Assembly: GCF_011758805.1 (NCBI RefSeq)
Contig: NZ_JAANOW010000003.1
Span: 372,001 to 436,000 of the forward strand
DNA length: 64,000 bases
Reading direction: 5' to 3'
From: Mycolicibacterium fluoranthenivorans
GTDB taxonomy: Bacteria; Actinomycetota; Actinomycetes; Mycobacteriales; Mycobacteriaceae
Below are positions 1 through 8,420 of this stretch, one piece after another. Position 1 is the first letter of the stretch; every line of letters starts with the position of its first letter. The position numbers and the translations under genes were made by a program. The notes beneath the pieces were generated by a model. The model did not search any database. It was given only the letters and a program-made list of their open reading frames with translations, and was not told the DNA's origin.

Positions 1-196
1 GGGCGATCTCGGGGACCAAGCCGGCGTCGGTGATCATCTCGGCCAGCCCCTCGGCACGCCAAAGCCGGTCGACGACCACCGACAGCCGCGCCTCATCGCC
101 GGAGATCACCACCTGGCCGGACGCCGCCAGAATCCCCGTGAGGTCGGCTACCTGAGGTGGTATCGACTCAGCCGAGAAGAACGACAGCTGACTCAC
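1..196 (-). CDS. Rv3647c-like conserved hypothetical protein, 5' end only
   Basis: The reverse strand opens with GTG at 194-196 and reads VSQLSFFSAESIPPQVADL without a stop to the window edge, so only the first 65 codons are present. The SQLSFFSAE start and the place next to cspA match the mycobacterial protein between topA and cspA (Rv3647c in M. tuberculosis, recalled, not searched). Its function is unknown to me. It is read in the same direction as cspA and is separated from it by the cspA terminator, so it probably has its own promoter. Confidence 0.75.
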   Translation of the reverse strand, partial: MSQLSFFSAESIPPQVADLTGILAASGQVVISGDEARLSVVVDRLWRAEGLAEMITDAGLVPEIA

Positions 197-228
197 ACGT
201 CCGACACTAACGGCGTCGTAAACGAAAA

Positions 229-251
229 CACCCCCGGCGTGGCCGGGGGTG
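229..251 (-). terminator. Rho-independent terminator of cspA
   Basis: A perfect 10-bp stem, CACCCCCGGC at 229-238 pairing with GCCGGGGGTG at 242-251, has a 3-nt loop. On the minus strand it is followed by TTTTCGTTT, so it ends cspA mRNA 36 bp past the stop codon. Confidence 0.85.
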
Positions 252-286
252 CTCCGTCAGACTCAGTAGATCGAACAGCGCGTGGC

Positions 287-490
287 TCAGACGGCGCGAA
301 CGCCGGTGGCCTGGGGGCCCTTGGGGCTCTGGCCGACCTCGAACTCAACCTTCTGGTTCTCCTCCAGGGTGCGGAAGCCCGACCCCTGGATCTCCGTGTA
401 GTGGACGAAAACGTCAGCGGAGCCGTCCTCGGGGGCGATGAAGCCGAAGCCCTTCTCCGCGTTGAACCACTTCACAGTTCCCTGTGGCAT
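287..490 (-). CDS. cspA: Cold-shock protein CspA (RNA/ssDNA chaperone)
   Basis: A 67-residue single cold-shock domain of the usual length for the family. It carries both nucleic-acid-binding motifs, RNP1 (KGFGFIAPE, about residues 13-21) and RNP2 (VFVHYTEI, about 27-34). Such proteins bind single-stranded RNA or DNA in the cytoplasm and melt structured mRNA. The ATG at 488-490 follows an AGAAGGAA ribosome site. It lies divergent to the helicase gene with about 295 bp between them, room for a long 5' leader such as cold-shock genes often have. A strong terminator follows. Confidence 0.95.
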   Translation of the reverse strand: MPQGTVKWFNAEKGFGFIAPEDGSADVFVHYTEIQGSGFRTLEENQKVEFEVGQSPKGPQATGVRAV

Positions 491-785
491 TTTCCGTACA
501 TTCCTTCTCTTACCGGGTGCGGTTCACCGACTTCCGGTGTACCGGGCCCGTTCCGACCGCCAATCCTTCGTGGAGTCGTCGGAACTTGACCCGACTCACA
601 ACCCTCGCAGGAACCGCGATCGCAACGACGATCCTGCGAGTGCGAGTACACGAACACAGAAGCTGCGACCGCGATAAGTGAATCATGTTCGGGGCGTCTG
701 CGACAGTGTCGGCACGATCCGGTAGTTAACAATTCACCTGGGGACACATCCCGGGAATCCTCCCGGAATTTGAGAAAGGAAGCAG
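491..785. other. Divergent intergenic region between cspA and the helicase gene
   Basis: 295 bp without a convincing gene; the short reading frames here lack coding character. It must hold the promoters for cspA (minus) and the helicase (plus), and on the minus strand probably a cspA leader. I see no clear hairpin switch. Confidence 0.5.
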
Positions 786-3128
786 GTGAGCGGTTCGGTG
801 GCCGAATCGGGGTCGCAGTTCGGGCGCGAACTGCTGGCCCGTGCGATCGACGGCACGCCGGCCGGCGAACATCCGCTGCGGCACGTCACCGATCTGGCCG
901 CCCGCCGTGCACAGCGCCGGCCGTGGCCACAGTGGGCTCCCGACGCCGTGGTGGCGGCCTACGCCGACCGCGGGATCACCGGCTTGTGGTCGCACCAACT
1001 GGCCGCCGCTGAGCTGGCACATCAGGGTCGCCACGTGGTGCTCTCAACCGGCACCGCATCGGGTAAGTCGCTGGCCTACCAACTGCCGATCCTCACCGCG
1101 ATGTCCGCCGATCCACGGGCCAGGGCGCTGTATCTCTCCCCGACCAAAGCACTCGGTCACGATCAGTTGCGCAGCGCGCAAGCCCTCACCCTGGCGGTCG
1201 AGAACCTGCGTGATATCGCACCGAGCGCCTACGACGGCGATGCCAGCACCGAGGCCCGCCGGTTCGCCCGCGAGCGGTCGCGGTGGATCTTCTCCAACCC
1301 CGACATGATCCATCTGTCACTGCTGCGCAACCATGCCCGCTGGGCGGTGTTCCTGCGCAACCTCACCTACATCGTCGTCGACGAGTGCCATTACTACCGC
1401 GGCATCTTCGGGTCGAACGTGGCGATGGTGTTGCGCCGCCTGTTGCGGCTGTGCGAGCGGTACTCGGGCACACCCACCGTCATCTTCGCCAGCGCGACGA
1501 CGGCGCTGCCCGGGGAGACCGCCGCCGAGCTGATCGGCCAGACCGTGGCCGCGGTGACCGAGGACGGATCGCCGCACGGTGAGCGCACCGTCGCGCTGTG
1601 GGAGCCGGCTCTGCTGGGCGATCTCGTCGGCGAGAACGGCGCACCGGTGCGGCGGTCGGCGGGTGCCGAAGCCGCCCGCGTGATGGCAGATCTGATGGCC
1701 GAGGGAGCGCGCACCCTCACCTTCGTGCGATCCCGGCGGGGTGCCGAACTCACCGCGCTCGGGGCGCGGGACCGGTTGGAGGAAGTGGCACCGCAGCTCG
1801 CCGGTCAGGTCGCGTCGTACCGGGCCGGTTATCTGGCCGAGGACCGCCGGGAACTGGAACACGCGCTCTCCGAAGGGGAGCTGCGCGGACTGGCGACCAC
1901 CAACGCACTCGAACTCGGCGTCGACATCGCCGGGCTGGACGCCGTGGTGCTGGCCGGTTTCCCCGGTACCGTCGCCTCGTTCTGGCAGCAGGCCGGCCGT
2001 TCGGGCAGAAGGGGACAGAGCGCGCTGATCGTGCTCATCGCCAGGGACGACCCGCTGGACACCTACCTGGTGAACCACCCTGCGGCGCTGCTGGACAAGC
2101 CGATCGAACGGGTGGTGATCGATCCGGCCAATCCGTACGTGCTGGGCCCGCAGCTGTTGTGTGCGGCCACCGAACTGCCGCTGTCCGATGCCGAGGTGCG
2201 GGCCTGGAGCGCCGAGGCCGTCGCCGGCGAACTGGTCGACGACGGCCTGTTGCGGCGCAGGGCGGGCGGGTATTTCCCCACCCCCGGTGTCGACCCGCAT
2301 CACGCCGTCGACATCCGGGGCGGGACGGGCGGTCAGATCGCGATCCTCGAGGACGGCACCGGGCGCATGCTGGGCACCACCGGCACCGGTCAGGCCCCGG
2401 CCGCGGTCCATCCCGGCGCCGTCTATCTGCATCAAGGTGAGAGCTATCTGGTCGATTCGCTCGATTTCGACGACGGGATCGCCTTCGTGCACGCCGAGGA
2501 CCCCGGCTACACCACCTCGGCCCGGGAAGTCACCGATATCAGCGTGACCGGCCCCGGCGAGCGAAACACGTTCGGGCCCATCACACTTGGGCTGGTTCCG
2601 GTATCGGTGACCAATACGGTGACCGGGTATCTGCGTCGCCGGGTCGACGGCGAGGTCATCGACTTCGTCGAACTCGACATGCCGTCACGCACACTGGACA
2701 CCGTCGCGGTGATGTGCACACTCACACCGGAGTTGTTGGCCGCCAACGGTATAGACATGCTGCAGGTGCCCGGCTCGTTGCACGCCGCGGAGCATGCGGC
2801 CATCGGGTTGTTGCCACTGGTCGCCAGCTGCGACCGCGGTGACATCGGCGGGGTGTCGACCGCATCCGGACCGGAGGACGGGTTGCCGACGATCTTCGTC
2901 TACGACGGATATCCGGGCGGCGCGGGGTTCGCCGACCGGGGGTTCCGCCAGTTCAGCACGTGGTGGGACGCCACCGCGGCAGCCATCGAGGCGTGCGAAT
3001 GCCCGTCCGGATGTCCGTCGTGTGTGCAGTCGCCCAAGTGCGGCAACGGAAATGACCCGTTGGACAAGGCCGGCGCGATCACCGTGCTGCGCATGGTGCT
3101 CGGCATACTGGCTCGCCACGAGCGGTGA
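786..3128 (+). CDS. MrfA/YprA-type DExH helicase with C-terminal DUF1998 Cys cluster
   Basis: A 780-residue superfamily 2 helicase. Walker A (TGTASGKS) lies at about residues 88-95 and the DExH box (VVDECHYY) at about 197-204. The second RecA-like lobe holds the ATTNALELGVDIAGLD and QQAGRSGRRG motifs. The C-terminal MrfA homology domain ends in the cysteine cluster CECPSGCPSCVQSPKCG, which in characterised MrfA proteins binds zinc. That family repairs mitomycin-type crosslinks; the role here is inferred from family. GTG at 786 follows GAGAAAGGAAG. The gene sits where Rv3649 lies in M. tuberculosis, divergent from cspA. Confidence 0.9.
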   Translation: MSGSVAESGSQFGRELLARAIDGTPAGEHPLRHVTDLAARRAQRRPWPQWAPDAVVAAYADRGITGLWSHQLAAAELAHQGRHVVLSTGTASGKSLAYQLPILTAMSADPRARALYLSPTKALGHDQLRSAQALTLAVENLRDIAPSAYDGDASTEARRFARERSRWIFSNPDMIHLSLLRNHARWAVFLRNLTYIVVDECHYYRGIFGSNVAMVLRRLLRLCERYSGTPTVIFASATTALPGETAAELIGQTVAAVTEDGSPHGERTVALWEPALLGDLVGENGAPVRRSAGAEAARVMADLMAEGARTLTFVRSRRGAELTALGARDRLEEVAPQLAGQVASYRAGYLAEDRRELEHALSEGELRGLATTNALELGVDIAGLDAVVLAGFPGTVASFWQQAGRSGRRGQSALIVLIARDDPLDTYLVNHPAALLDKPIERVVIDPANPYVLGPQLLCAATELPLSDAEVRAWSAEAVAGELVDDGLLRRRAGGYFPTPGVDPHHAVDIRGGTGGQIAILEDGTGRMLGTTGTGQAPAAVHPGAVYLHQGESYLVDSLDFDDGIAFVHAEDPGYTTSAREVTDISVTGPGERNTFGPITLGLVPVSVTNTVTGYLRRRVDGEVIDFVELDMPSRTLDTVAVMCTLTPELLAANGIDMLQVPGSLHAAEHAAIGLLPLVASCDRGDIGGVSTASGPEDGLPTIFVYDGYPGGAGFADRGFRQFSTWWDATAAAIEACECPSGCPSCVQSPKCGNGNDPLDKAGAITVLRMVLGILARHER

Positions 3129-3414
3129 CGACTCACCCCTCGAGAATCGTGATTTGCTCGCCTCGACGCACCGATGCCGGCATGCCGAGCACATGAACAC
3201 TGCGACAAACGGTCGGACGACGCGATCCGTTTTCAACCCGGCGAAACCCGGTGCCGACGTAAAATACCCCGAGACCTGGGCACCCGCAACCCGGCCGGGG
3301 CGCAGCGACACCGCACTAACACCGGATCACCGGCGCGGACCAGCCTCATACGATGGATTTCGTTGCTACCGCAAATTACCGGCGGGCTGCCCACCGCCAG
3401 CTAAACTGCTCTCC

Positions 3415-4518
3415 ATGGACCACGACTGGCTGCTCGTGGAGACGCTCGGAGACGAGCCCGCAGTGGTCGCCCAGGGGTCACGCACCAAGAACCTCGTGCC
3501 CATCACGACGTTTCTGCGACGGAATCCGCACCTGATGGCGATCCAGTCGGCGATCGGCGAAACCGTCCGCGGCGGACAGCCACTGACGAGCATCACCTCC
3601 AAACACGACCGCGTGATTCGCACCGACGTGGTGCGGATGTCCGACGGGGTGATCCATGGTGTGCAGCTGTGGATCGGACCGCCGGATATCGAGGCGCCGG
3701 AACGCCCGTTGATCGGGCCACTCAAATGGGATCTGGATTCCGGTGTGGCAACCGATACGCCCGAATCACTGACCATCAGTGGCCGCGACGCGTCCCGGGA
3801 GGCGACGCACGGTCGCGCGTTTGCCGAGGACCTGCCCGCGCACGCACTCAACGCGGACGAATCCAGTGTGCTGTCGATGGTGATCCGCGCCAAACCTGGC
3901 AATGTCATGTGCAGCACCTGGAATGTCACCGACTACCGGGGCGCGCCCATCGCCGTCGGCTTCGTGGCCCGGGCCCGTCGCGAACCTCAGGACGACGGCA
4001 CCGAGCGGCTGATCTGCCGGTCGATGAACTGGCGCGCCGAGCGTGAAGAACCGGTGCCGCGACCCGACGATCTGGCCCAGCGCATCCTCGACGGGCTGGC
4101 GACGCCGGGCGTCCACCGAGCCCTGGTGGACCTCAACAGCTGGCGCCTGCTGAAGTGGCTGGATGAGCCCTGCCCGTTCTACGACTGGCGCGCCACCGAG
4201 GTGGACGCCCCCACCCTCGATCCCGCAGACGAACACCAGATCCTCTCGATGGCACAGGAATTCGCGGTCGGCCCGACCTCCCGCGTGCTGGGTCTGCGGT
4301 CCCACGACGGCGGCTACACCCCGATCCACGTGACGGCCACCCGCGTCGAAATCGACGAGAACACCATCGCCGCGCTGCTGGCGTTGCGGCTGCCGACCGA
4401 TGAGGAACTCGCCGCCGCCCAGCAGGGTGCGATGGTGGCCGAGCCCGCCGAACCCAGCTCCCGGCCCTCCCTGAAAACGCTGTTGCGGCTGGGCAAATCG
4501 GCCGATCCGCACGGCTGA
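3415..4518 (+). CDS. Rv3651-like triple sensor-domain protein
   Basis: A 367-residue cytoplasmic protein starting MDHDWLLVETLGDEPAVV. Its start sequence and its place before the Tad operon match Rv3651, which was described structurally as carrying PAS, GAF and PAS-like sensor domains (recalled). There are no catalytic motifs, signal peptide or membrane segments. The reading frame stays open upstream, but ATG 3415 is preferred: a TAAACT box at 3402-3407 ends 8 nt before it, typical of a leaderless start. The gene converges on the leftward Tad operon with no gap. Ligand and partner are unknown. Confidence 0.8.
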   Translation: MDHDWLLVETLGDEPAVVAQGSRTKNLVPITTFLRRNPHLMAIQSAIGETVRGGQPLTSITSKHDRVIRTDVVRMSDGVIHGVQLWIGPPDIEAPERPLIGPLKWDLDSGVATDTPESLTISGRDASREATHGRAFAEDLPAHALNADESSVLSMVIRAKPGNVMCSTWNVTDYRGAPIAVGFVARARREPQDDGTERLICRSMNWRAEREEPVPRPDDLAQRILDGLATPGVHRALVDLNSWRLLKWLDEPCPFYDWRATEVDAPTLDPADEHQILSMAQEFAVGPTSRVLGLRSHDGGYTPIHVTATRVEIDENTIAALLALRLPTDEELAAAQQGAMVAEPAEPSSRPSLKTLLRLGKSADPHG

Positions 4519-4893
4519 TCACGCCGGGCCCGCCCGGGCCTGCGCGCGGGCTCGCCACTGCCGCACCCCGGTGACCGCGTCGACGGTGACCACCGCGTCC
4601 AGTCCGTCGATGACACAACCCGACAGTGCCGTCCCCATCGCGGAGGCCACCGACGTCGCCTGGGCACAGGCGGCGTGCCGGCCCGATGGCAGTGCGGTAG
4701 CCGCGGCGTGGGCGGCCAGATCGGCTGCCGCCTGCGCCCGGTGCCGGGCCATGACCGCCGTTCCGAGCACCGCCATACCCATGGTGACCGCGACCAGCAC
4801 GCCCACCATGGCCGCGCCGATCAGCGTCGCCGAACCGCGGTCGTCACTGACCGGGTTCGACGGCCGCCACTGCTTCGGCGGCGACGGTGACAC
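4519..4893 (-). CDS. Tad locus TadG-like small membrane protein (Rv3654c-like)
   Basis: About 124 residues from a GTG at 4891-4893, which overlaps the preceding TadE gene by 50 nt; a shorter form from the internal ATG in AAMVGVLVAV is equally possible and closer to the M. tuberculosis length. It has one hydrophobic helix (LIGAAMVGVLVAVTMGMAV) and then a RHRAQAAADLAAHAAA segment, typical of TadG/Rv3654c-type pseudopilin-like helper proteins ('helicase/secretion neighbourhood TadE-like'). It is the last gene of the leftward pilus operon. Two cysteines (HAACAQ, LSGCVI) may form a disulphide outside the membrane. Confidence 0.75.
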   Translation of the reverse strand: MSPSPPKQWRPSNPVSDDRGSATLIGAAMVGVLVAVTMGMAVLGTAVMARHRAQAAADLAAHAAATALPSGRHAACAQATSVASAMGTALSGCVIDGLDAVVTVDAVTGVRQWRARAQARAGPA

Positions 4894-5167
4894 CGGGTAG
4901 CAGTGGCGATTTCGCACTGACCCGGGCGACGACGAACGCACCGTCTCGCCGCAGCGCCACCATCGCGCCCCTGGGGCCGACCCGTTCGACGGCCGCGGTC
5001 CCGTCGGCGCCGCGTGCGGCCAGTCGTGCCGCCTCCCGTGCCGCGTCGATGCAGCGCACCTGCATGCCCAGCGCGGTGAGGCCCGCCGCACAGAAGACCA
5101 GAACCGCCACCAGTGTGGCGACCGCGAACGCGGCCTCGACCGTGACCGCCCCGTCATCGGCGCTCAG
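4844..5167 (-). CDS. TadE-family pseudopilin-like protein (Rv3655c-like)
   Basis: About 107 residues. A TadE-type N-terminus (DDGAVTVEAAFAVATLVAVL) has a possible prepilin cleavage site G|AVTVE with Glu at +5, then one membrane helix and the conserved CIDAAREAARLAARG motif. Tad pseudopilins help assemble Flp pili in the envelope. The start is uncertain: no ATG, GTG or TTG lies between the flp stop codon and the pilin-like motif. The best fit is CTG at 5165-5167, which overlaps the flp stop as CTGA; the first residues could be wrong. Confidence 0.75.
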   Translation of the reverse strand: MSADDGAVTVEAAFAVATLVAVLVFCAAGLTALGMQVRCIDAAREAARLAARGADGTAAVERVGPRGAMVALRRDGAFVVARVSAKSPLLPGVTVAAEAVAAVEPGQ

Positions 5168-5367
5168 ACATTGGTGTTGAGCGCCCGGGTGATGATGTTC
5201 GACAGCGCGGTGACGATGGAATCGCCGGTCACCACCGAGTAGAGAATGGCCCCGAAGGCCGCGGCGGCGATCGTGCCGATCGCGTATTCGACGGTGGACA
5301 TGCCGGACTCGTCGGTGGCGATCACCGTCATTCTCGCCTGAAATGACCGAATCATGTTCCTTACCAT
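5164..5367 (-). CDS. flp: Flp-type prepilin
   Basis: A 67-residue Flp pilin: short polar leader, cleavage site ESG|MSTVEYA with the hallmark Glu at +5 and adjacent Tyr, then the hydrophobic helix IGTIAAAAFGAILYSVV that packs the pilus core. The ATG at 5365-5367 gives MVRNMIRSF. After cleavage by a prepilin peptidase (none is encoded in this window) it would be the major subunit of the Tad/Flp pilus. It lies in the Tad operon with tadB and tadC upstream. Pilus assembly may fail in this strain because tadA is interrupted. Confidence 0.9.
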   Translation of the reverse strand: MVRNMIRSFQARMTVIATDESGMSTVEYAIGTIAAAAFGAILYSVVTGDSIVTALSNIITRALNTNV

Positions 5368-5394
5368 TGCTTCTCCCCTCGATGGATGTGATCT

Positions 5395-5952
5395 TCACAG
5401 CAGGCCCGACCCCAGCACATCGCCCGCCAGCCCGGCGACCACCGGCACCACGCCCAGACAGACGAACGCCGGAAGGAAGCACAGACCCAGCGGTCCGGCG
5501 ATCAGCACCGAAGCCCGTCCTGCGGCGGCCTCTGCCGCGGCACCGGCTTCGCTGCGCACCTGATCGGCCAGTTCGGCGGCCCCCTGAGCCAGCGCCGCCC
5601 CCGATTCGGCGGAGCGCCTGGCCATCCGGGCCAACGACTCGCCATGTGGGTCGGAGGCGGACTCGGCCTGCGCCCAGGCGGCGGCCGGGTCCGCGCCCAG
5701 CGCGAGCAACCCTGCTGCGCGAGTGAGCCGTTCGGCGAGCTCCGCGGGAGCCAGGGCGGCTGCCGCCGCGGCCGCGGCCGGGGTGGCCATGCCCGCGCCC
5801 AGACAGGCGGACAGGATGTCGAAACACGATGCCGCGGCCAGCGGATCCGAGGCCGGACGTACCGGTGTCGGCTCCGCGGGCCGAATCCCGGACCGAACGG
5901 GTCCGGTGCCGACGAGCAGAGCGGCAGCCAGAAGCAAAGCGGACCAGGTCAT
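5395..5952 (-). CDS. tadC: TadC-like inner-membrane platform protein (Rv3657c-like)
   Basis: A 185-residue Ala-rich protein. An N-terminal membrane helix (MTWSALLLAAALLVGTG) is followed by a helical cytoplasmic region with the GXF/GspF-type pattern ARMARRSAESGAALAQG, and a C-terminal hydrophobic stretch (GPLGLCFLPAFVCLGVVPVV). This is the TadC half of the assembly platform of Tad pili. ATG 5950-5952 overlaps the tadB stop as ATGA, so the two are translationally coupled. It is shorter than proteobacterial TadC, as is usual in mycobacteria. Confidence 0.8.
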   Translation of the reverse strand: MTWSALLLAAALLVGTGPVRSGIRPAEPTPVRPASDPLAAASCFDILSACLGAGMATPAAAAAAAALAPAELAERLTRAAGLLALGADPAAAWAQAESASDPHGESLARMARRSAESGAALAQGAAELADQVRSEAGAAAEAAAGRASVLIAGPLGLCFLPAFVCLGVVPVVAGLAGDVLGSGLL

Positions 5953-6728
5953 TCCAGGGCTCCCGAGGCGATCCGGTCCGACCACCACAATCCCAGGCAG
6001 CACAGGGCCACACCGATGACCAGAAGCCAGCCACCGGTTCCGCCGGAGACCAGGAACTGCAGCGAGTCGGCACCGATGAGCTGGCCGAGCGCGATACCGA
6101 GCACCGGCAGCGCCGCCAGAATCGTGGCCGTGGCGCGCGCACCGGCCAGGCCGGCATCGAGTTTGGCCGAGAACCGTTCGCGCTCGATGATGTCGCGCTG
6201 GGCGGCCCGCATCAGCGTGGCGATGGCCAGGCCATGGGTCTGTGTGAGTTGCCAGCACGCCGCCAGGCGTTCCCAGTGTGCGGGTAGCGCAGATGTCCGG
6301 CCGGCCACCCGTAGTCCGGCGGCCACGTCGGCGCCGAGCTGCCCGCGGGCCGCCACACCGCGCAATGCCTGCGCCACCGGTCCGTCGACTTCCCCGGCGG
6401 CGACGCCGAAGGCCACCACGGGGTGCACGCCCACCCGCAACTCACCCACCAGGACGTCGAGGGCATCGCGCAACGCCGCCGCTTCCGACCGCATTCGCGT
6501 GCGGCGACGGGCCCGATGACGACGCGCGAGCACCGTCGCGCCGATCAGCCCGCCGGCCACCACGGTCCCCAGCGGTAGGACAAACGCAGCCACCGCGACG
6601 CCCGCCACCACAACTGCCCACGGCGGGAGGTGGCCGGCGATCCGGCGTCCTGCCACGCCCAGCCGTATCCGGGCGACCGGAGGCGTGACGAGCAGGGCGG
6701 CGGCCAGCAGCAGCGCGGCGATGATCAT
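5949..6728 (-). CDS. tadB: TadB-like inner-membrane platform protein (Rv3658c-like)
   Basis: A 259-residue protein with N-terminal helices (MIIAALLLAAALLV; WAVVVAGVAVAAFVLPLG), a GspF-type cytoplasmic domain (DALDVLVGELRVGVHPVVAF) and two C-terminal helices. It should pair with the downstream TadC-like protein and be driven by the TadA ATPase. The ATG at 6726-6728 is chosen because the 3' remnant of tadA ends with TGA at 6725-6727, the same overlapping coupling as elsewhere in the operon. With tadA interrupted upstream, its transcription and translation may be reduced. Confidence 0.85.
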   Translation of the reverse strand: MIIAALLLAAALLVTPPVARIRLGVAGRRIAGHLPPWAVVVAGVAVAAFVLPLGTVVAGGLIGATVLARRHRARRRTRMRSEAAALRDALDVLVGELRVGVHPVVAFGVAAGEVDGPVAQALRGVAARGQLGADVAAGLRVAGRTSALPAHWERLAACWQLTQTHGLAIATLMRAAQRDIIERERFSAKLDAGLAGARATATILAALPVLGIALGQLIGADSLQFLVSGGTGGWLLVIGVALCCLGLWWSDRIASGALE

Positions 6729-6910
6729 CGGCCGCTCCTGTCGGCGATGAACTGGTCCAAGACCTTTGCACCAGAACCGAATCCGTGGTCCGCATGCCAT
6801 ACCGTCGCCGCGCGCACACATCCGTCGGTGCCGCGCTCCAGCACCGCGATCTCGACGAGCCTGCGGCCGGCAGTCGCGTCTCGGCGCACGTGCAGCACCA
6901 CCTGCGGTGC
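6725..6910 (-). pseudogene. tadA: 3' remnant of tadA, cut off by an inserted element
   Basis: The minus strand encodes APQVVLHVRRDATAGRRL and then VEIAVLERG, ending in TGA that overlaps the tadB ATG. This is the C-terminal tail of TadA-type ATPases (VVLH-R-D---RRL-EIAVL pattern). It is 62 codons including stop and is in phase with the 327-codon front part if 6911-7439 is removed, giving a 388-residue intact protein. It lacks its own start signal, so it is probably not made. Confidence 0.85.
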
Positions 6911-6923
6911 TTATCTGTAACGA
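6911..6923 (+). repeat. Left terminal inverted repeat of the tadA insert
   Basis: TTATCTGTAACGA, a perfect inverse of 7427-7439. It marks the boundary between the tadA tail and the inserted DNA. Confidence 0.85.
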
Positions 6924-7046
6924 ACCGGACGGACGCGCCCATCGCCAACGGTCCCAACCAATTACACATGGGTAGGGCGTGTCCGGCTTCAGCTGATCAG
7001 CTTCGCATGTGCACGACGAAGGAACTCAAAGTTAGGAGAAGTGAAA

Positions 7047-7325
7047 ATGGCGGATCAGTGCACAACGTGCGGTGAAGATATCCCAGAGGGCGAGGCGGAG
7101 TTTGACCTCAATGGCGGTCGGATTGGCCTCCCGCATCACGCGGTCTGCTTATCTATGCCCGAATCCCTGAAGGCCAAGCTGTCGCGCTGCCCTGCGTGCG
7201 GGCACATGGAGGGTTCGCACATGAACGTGACCGCGTTCGATGAGTCCACTGGAAAAATCCGAGCAGTACACGCCGAGTGCAGTTGCGGATGCCGGTACTA
7301 CATGATGCCACGCGGAGTCGGCTGA
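7047..7325 (+). CDS. Small Cys-rich (zinc-ribbon-like) protein carried by the tadA insert
   Basis: A 92-residue protein, MADQCTTCGEDIPEGEAEF onward, with Cys pairs CTTC, CPAC and CSCGC, a His-rich middle (HHAVC, HMEGSHM) and the end YYMMPRG. The pattern suggests one or two zinc-binding knuckles, but I do not recognise a family. ATG 7047 lies 8 nt after AGGAGA; GTG 7041 in the same frame is too close to that site. It runs opposite to tadA and fills most of the 529-bp element, so it is the element's only passenger. It could be a regulator, toxin or unknown factor; function is open. Confidence 0.7.
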   Translation: MADQCTTCGEDIPEGEAEFDLNGGRIGLPHHAVCLSMPESLKAKLSRCPACGHMEGSHMNVTAFDESTGKIRAVHAECSCGCRYYMMPRGVG

Positions 7326-7348
7326 TGCGATCTCACGTCGGTTACACC

Positions 7349-7360
7349 GTTACAGATAAC
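7349..7360 (-). repeat. Internal copy of the element's terminal repeat
   Basis: CGTTACAGATAA at 7349-7360 repeats 12 of the 13 bases of the right end (7427-7439), 79 bp inside it and in the same orientation. It may be an older right end, or a site bound by the mobilising enzyme. Confidence 0.6.
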
Positions 7361-8420
7361 ACTGTCTCCAAGGGACATTCAGTGGTGTCGACTCCACGTC
7401 GTACACAGTCGTACACACCTCCGGAGTCGTTACAGATAAGACCGCGGCCGCGAGCTGACTGTGCAGCGCCGCGCGACTCAGCCCGCCCGCGCCTGCCAGT
7501 GCTTCCAGCCGGGCCGGCACCTCCGCAGGGCTGTTGGCGTGCACCGTGCCCGCTCCCCCGTCGTGACCGGTGTTGAGCGCGGCCAGCAGATCGACGACCT
7601 CGTCGCCGCGCACCTCACCGACCACGATCCGGTCGGGACGCATCCGCAGGGCCTGTCGGACCAGGTCGCGCACCGTCACCACGCCCACACCTTCGACGTT
7701 GGCGCCCCGGGCCACCAGCTTGACCAGATGCGGGTGCCGGGGCGCGAGCTCCGCGGCGTCCTCGACACAGACGATCCGCTCCCCCGCGTCGACCGCGCCC
7801 AACAGCGCCGCCAACAGCGTGGTCTTCCCCGCACCCGTGCCGCCGGAGATCAGAAACGCCAGACGCGCCCGCAAGATCTGATCGAGCAACCGGGCGGCGG
7901 GTTCGGCGATGGCCCCGGTGTCGATCAGCGCATCGAGGTCCTGGTCGACCGGGCGCAGCACGCGCAGCGACAGACACGTCCCGCCGGCGGCGACCGGTGG
8001 GAGCACCGCGTGCAACCGCACCGGGTCGGACCCCAGACACGTCAGCTGGCCGTCCACCCACGGCTGGTTCTCATCGAGCCGGCGCCCCGCGGCGAGGGCC
8101 AGCCGTTGCGCGAGCCGCCGCACCGCCTCTTCGTCGGCGAAGCGTATTTCGGTGCGGTACAAACCGTTTCCGCCATCCACCCAGACCGCATCCGGGGCGG
8201 TGACGAGGACATCGGTGGTACCGGGCAGGCGCAGCAGCGGGTCCAGCAGGCCCGCGCCCGTCAGTTCGGTCTGCAGCACCCGCATGGTGGCAAGCACATC
8301 GGTGTCGCCGAGCAGACCGCCCGATTCCGCGCGGATGGCGGCGGCGACGACCGCCGGCCGCAACGGAATATCCTCGACGGCCAGCCTTTCGCGGACCCGC
8401 TCGATCAACGATGCCGTCAT
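7350..8420 (-). pseudogene. tadA: tadA, Tad pilus secretion ATPase, interrupted near its 3' end
   Basis: The first 327 codons are normal CpaF/TadA-type sequence: Walker A (SGGTGAGKTTLL), the Asp box (RIVCVEDAAEL), Walker B (RPDRIVVGEVRG) and the His box (LNTGHDGGAGTVHANS). At 7439 the frame enters the inserted element and picks up about 29 foreign residues before a stop at 7350. The last 61 native residues lie at 6725-6910. ATG 8418-8420 overlaps the ssd stop as ATGA. The nucleotide-binding core survives, so partial activity cannot be excluded, but a normal TadA is not made and the operon is split. Confidence 0.85.
7427..7439 (-). repeat. Right terminal inverted repeat of the tadA insert
   Basis: TCGTTACAGATAA, the exact inverse of 6911-6923. 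The intact tadA codons resume at 7440. Confidence 0.85.

Larger units (their letters stand above)
6911..7439. mobile_element. 529-bp MITE-like element with terminal inverted repeats inside tadA
   Basis: TTATCTGTAACGA at 6911-6923 and its exact inverse at 7427-7439 bound a 529-bp insert; the following bases are also partly inverted (ACCGGA after the left repeat, CTCCGGA after the right). Cutting it out rejoins tadA exactly in frame. It holds one Cys-rich gene on the plus strand and no transposase, so it would need an enzyme supplied in trans. I see no convincing target duplication: the flanks end GCGGTGC and begin GACCGCG, which are near-inverted rather than direct. The family is unknown to me. 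Confidence 0.85.
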
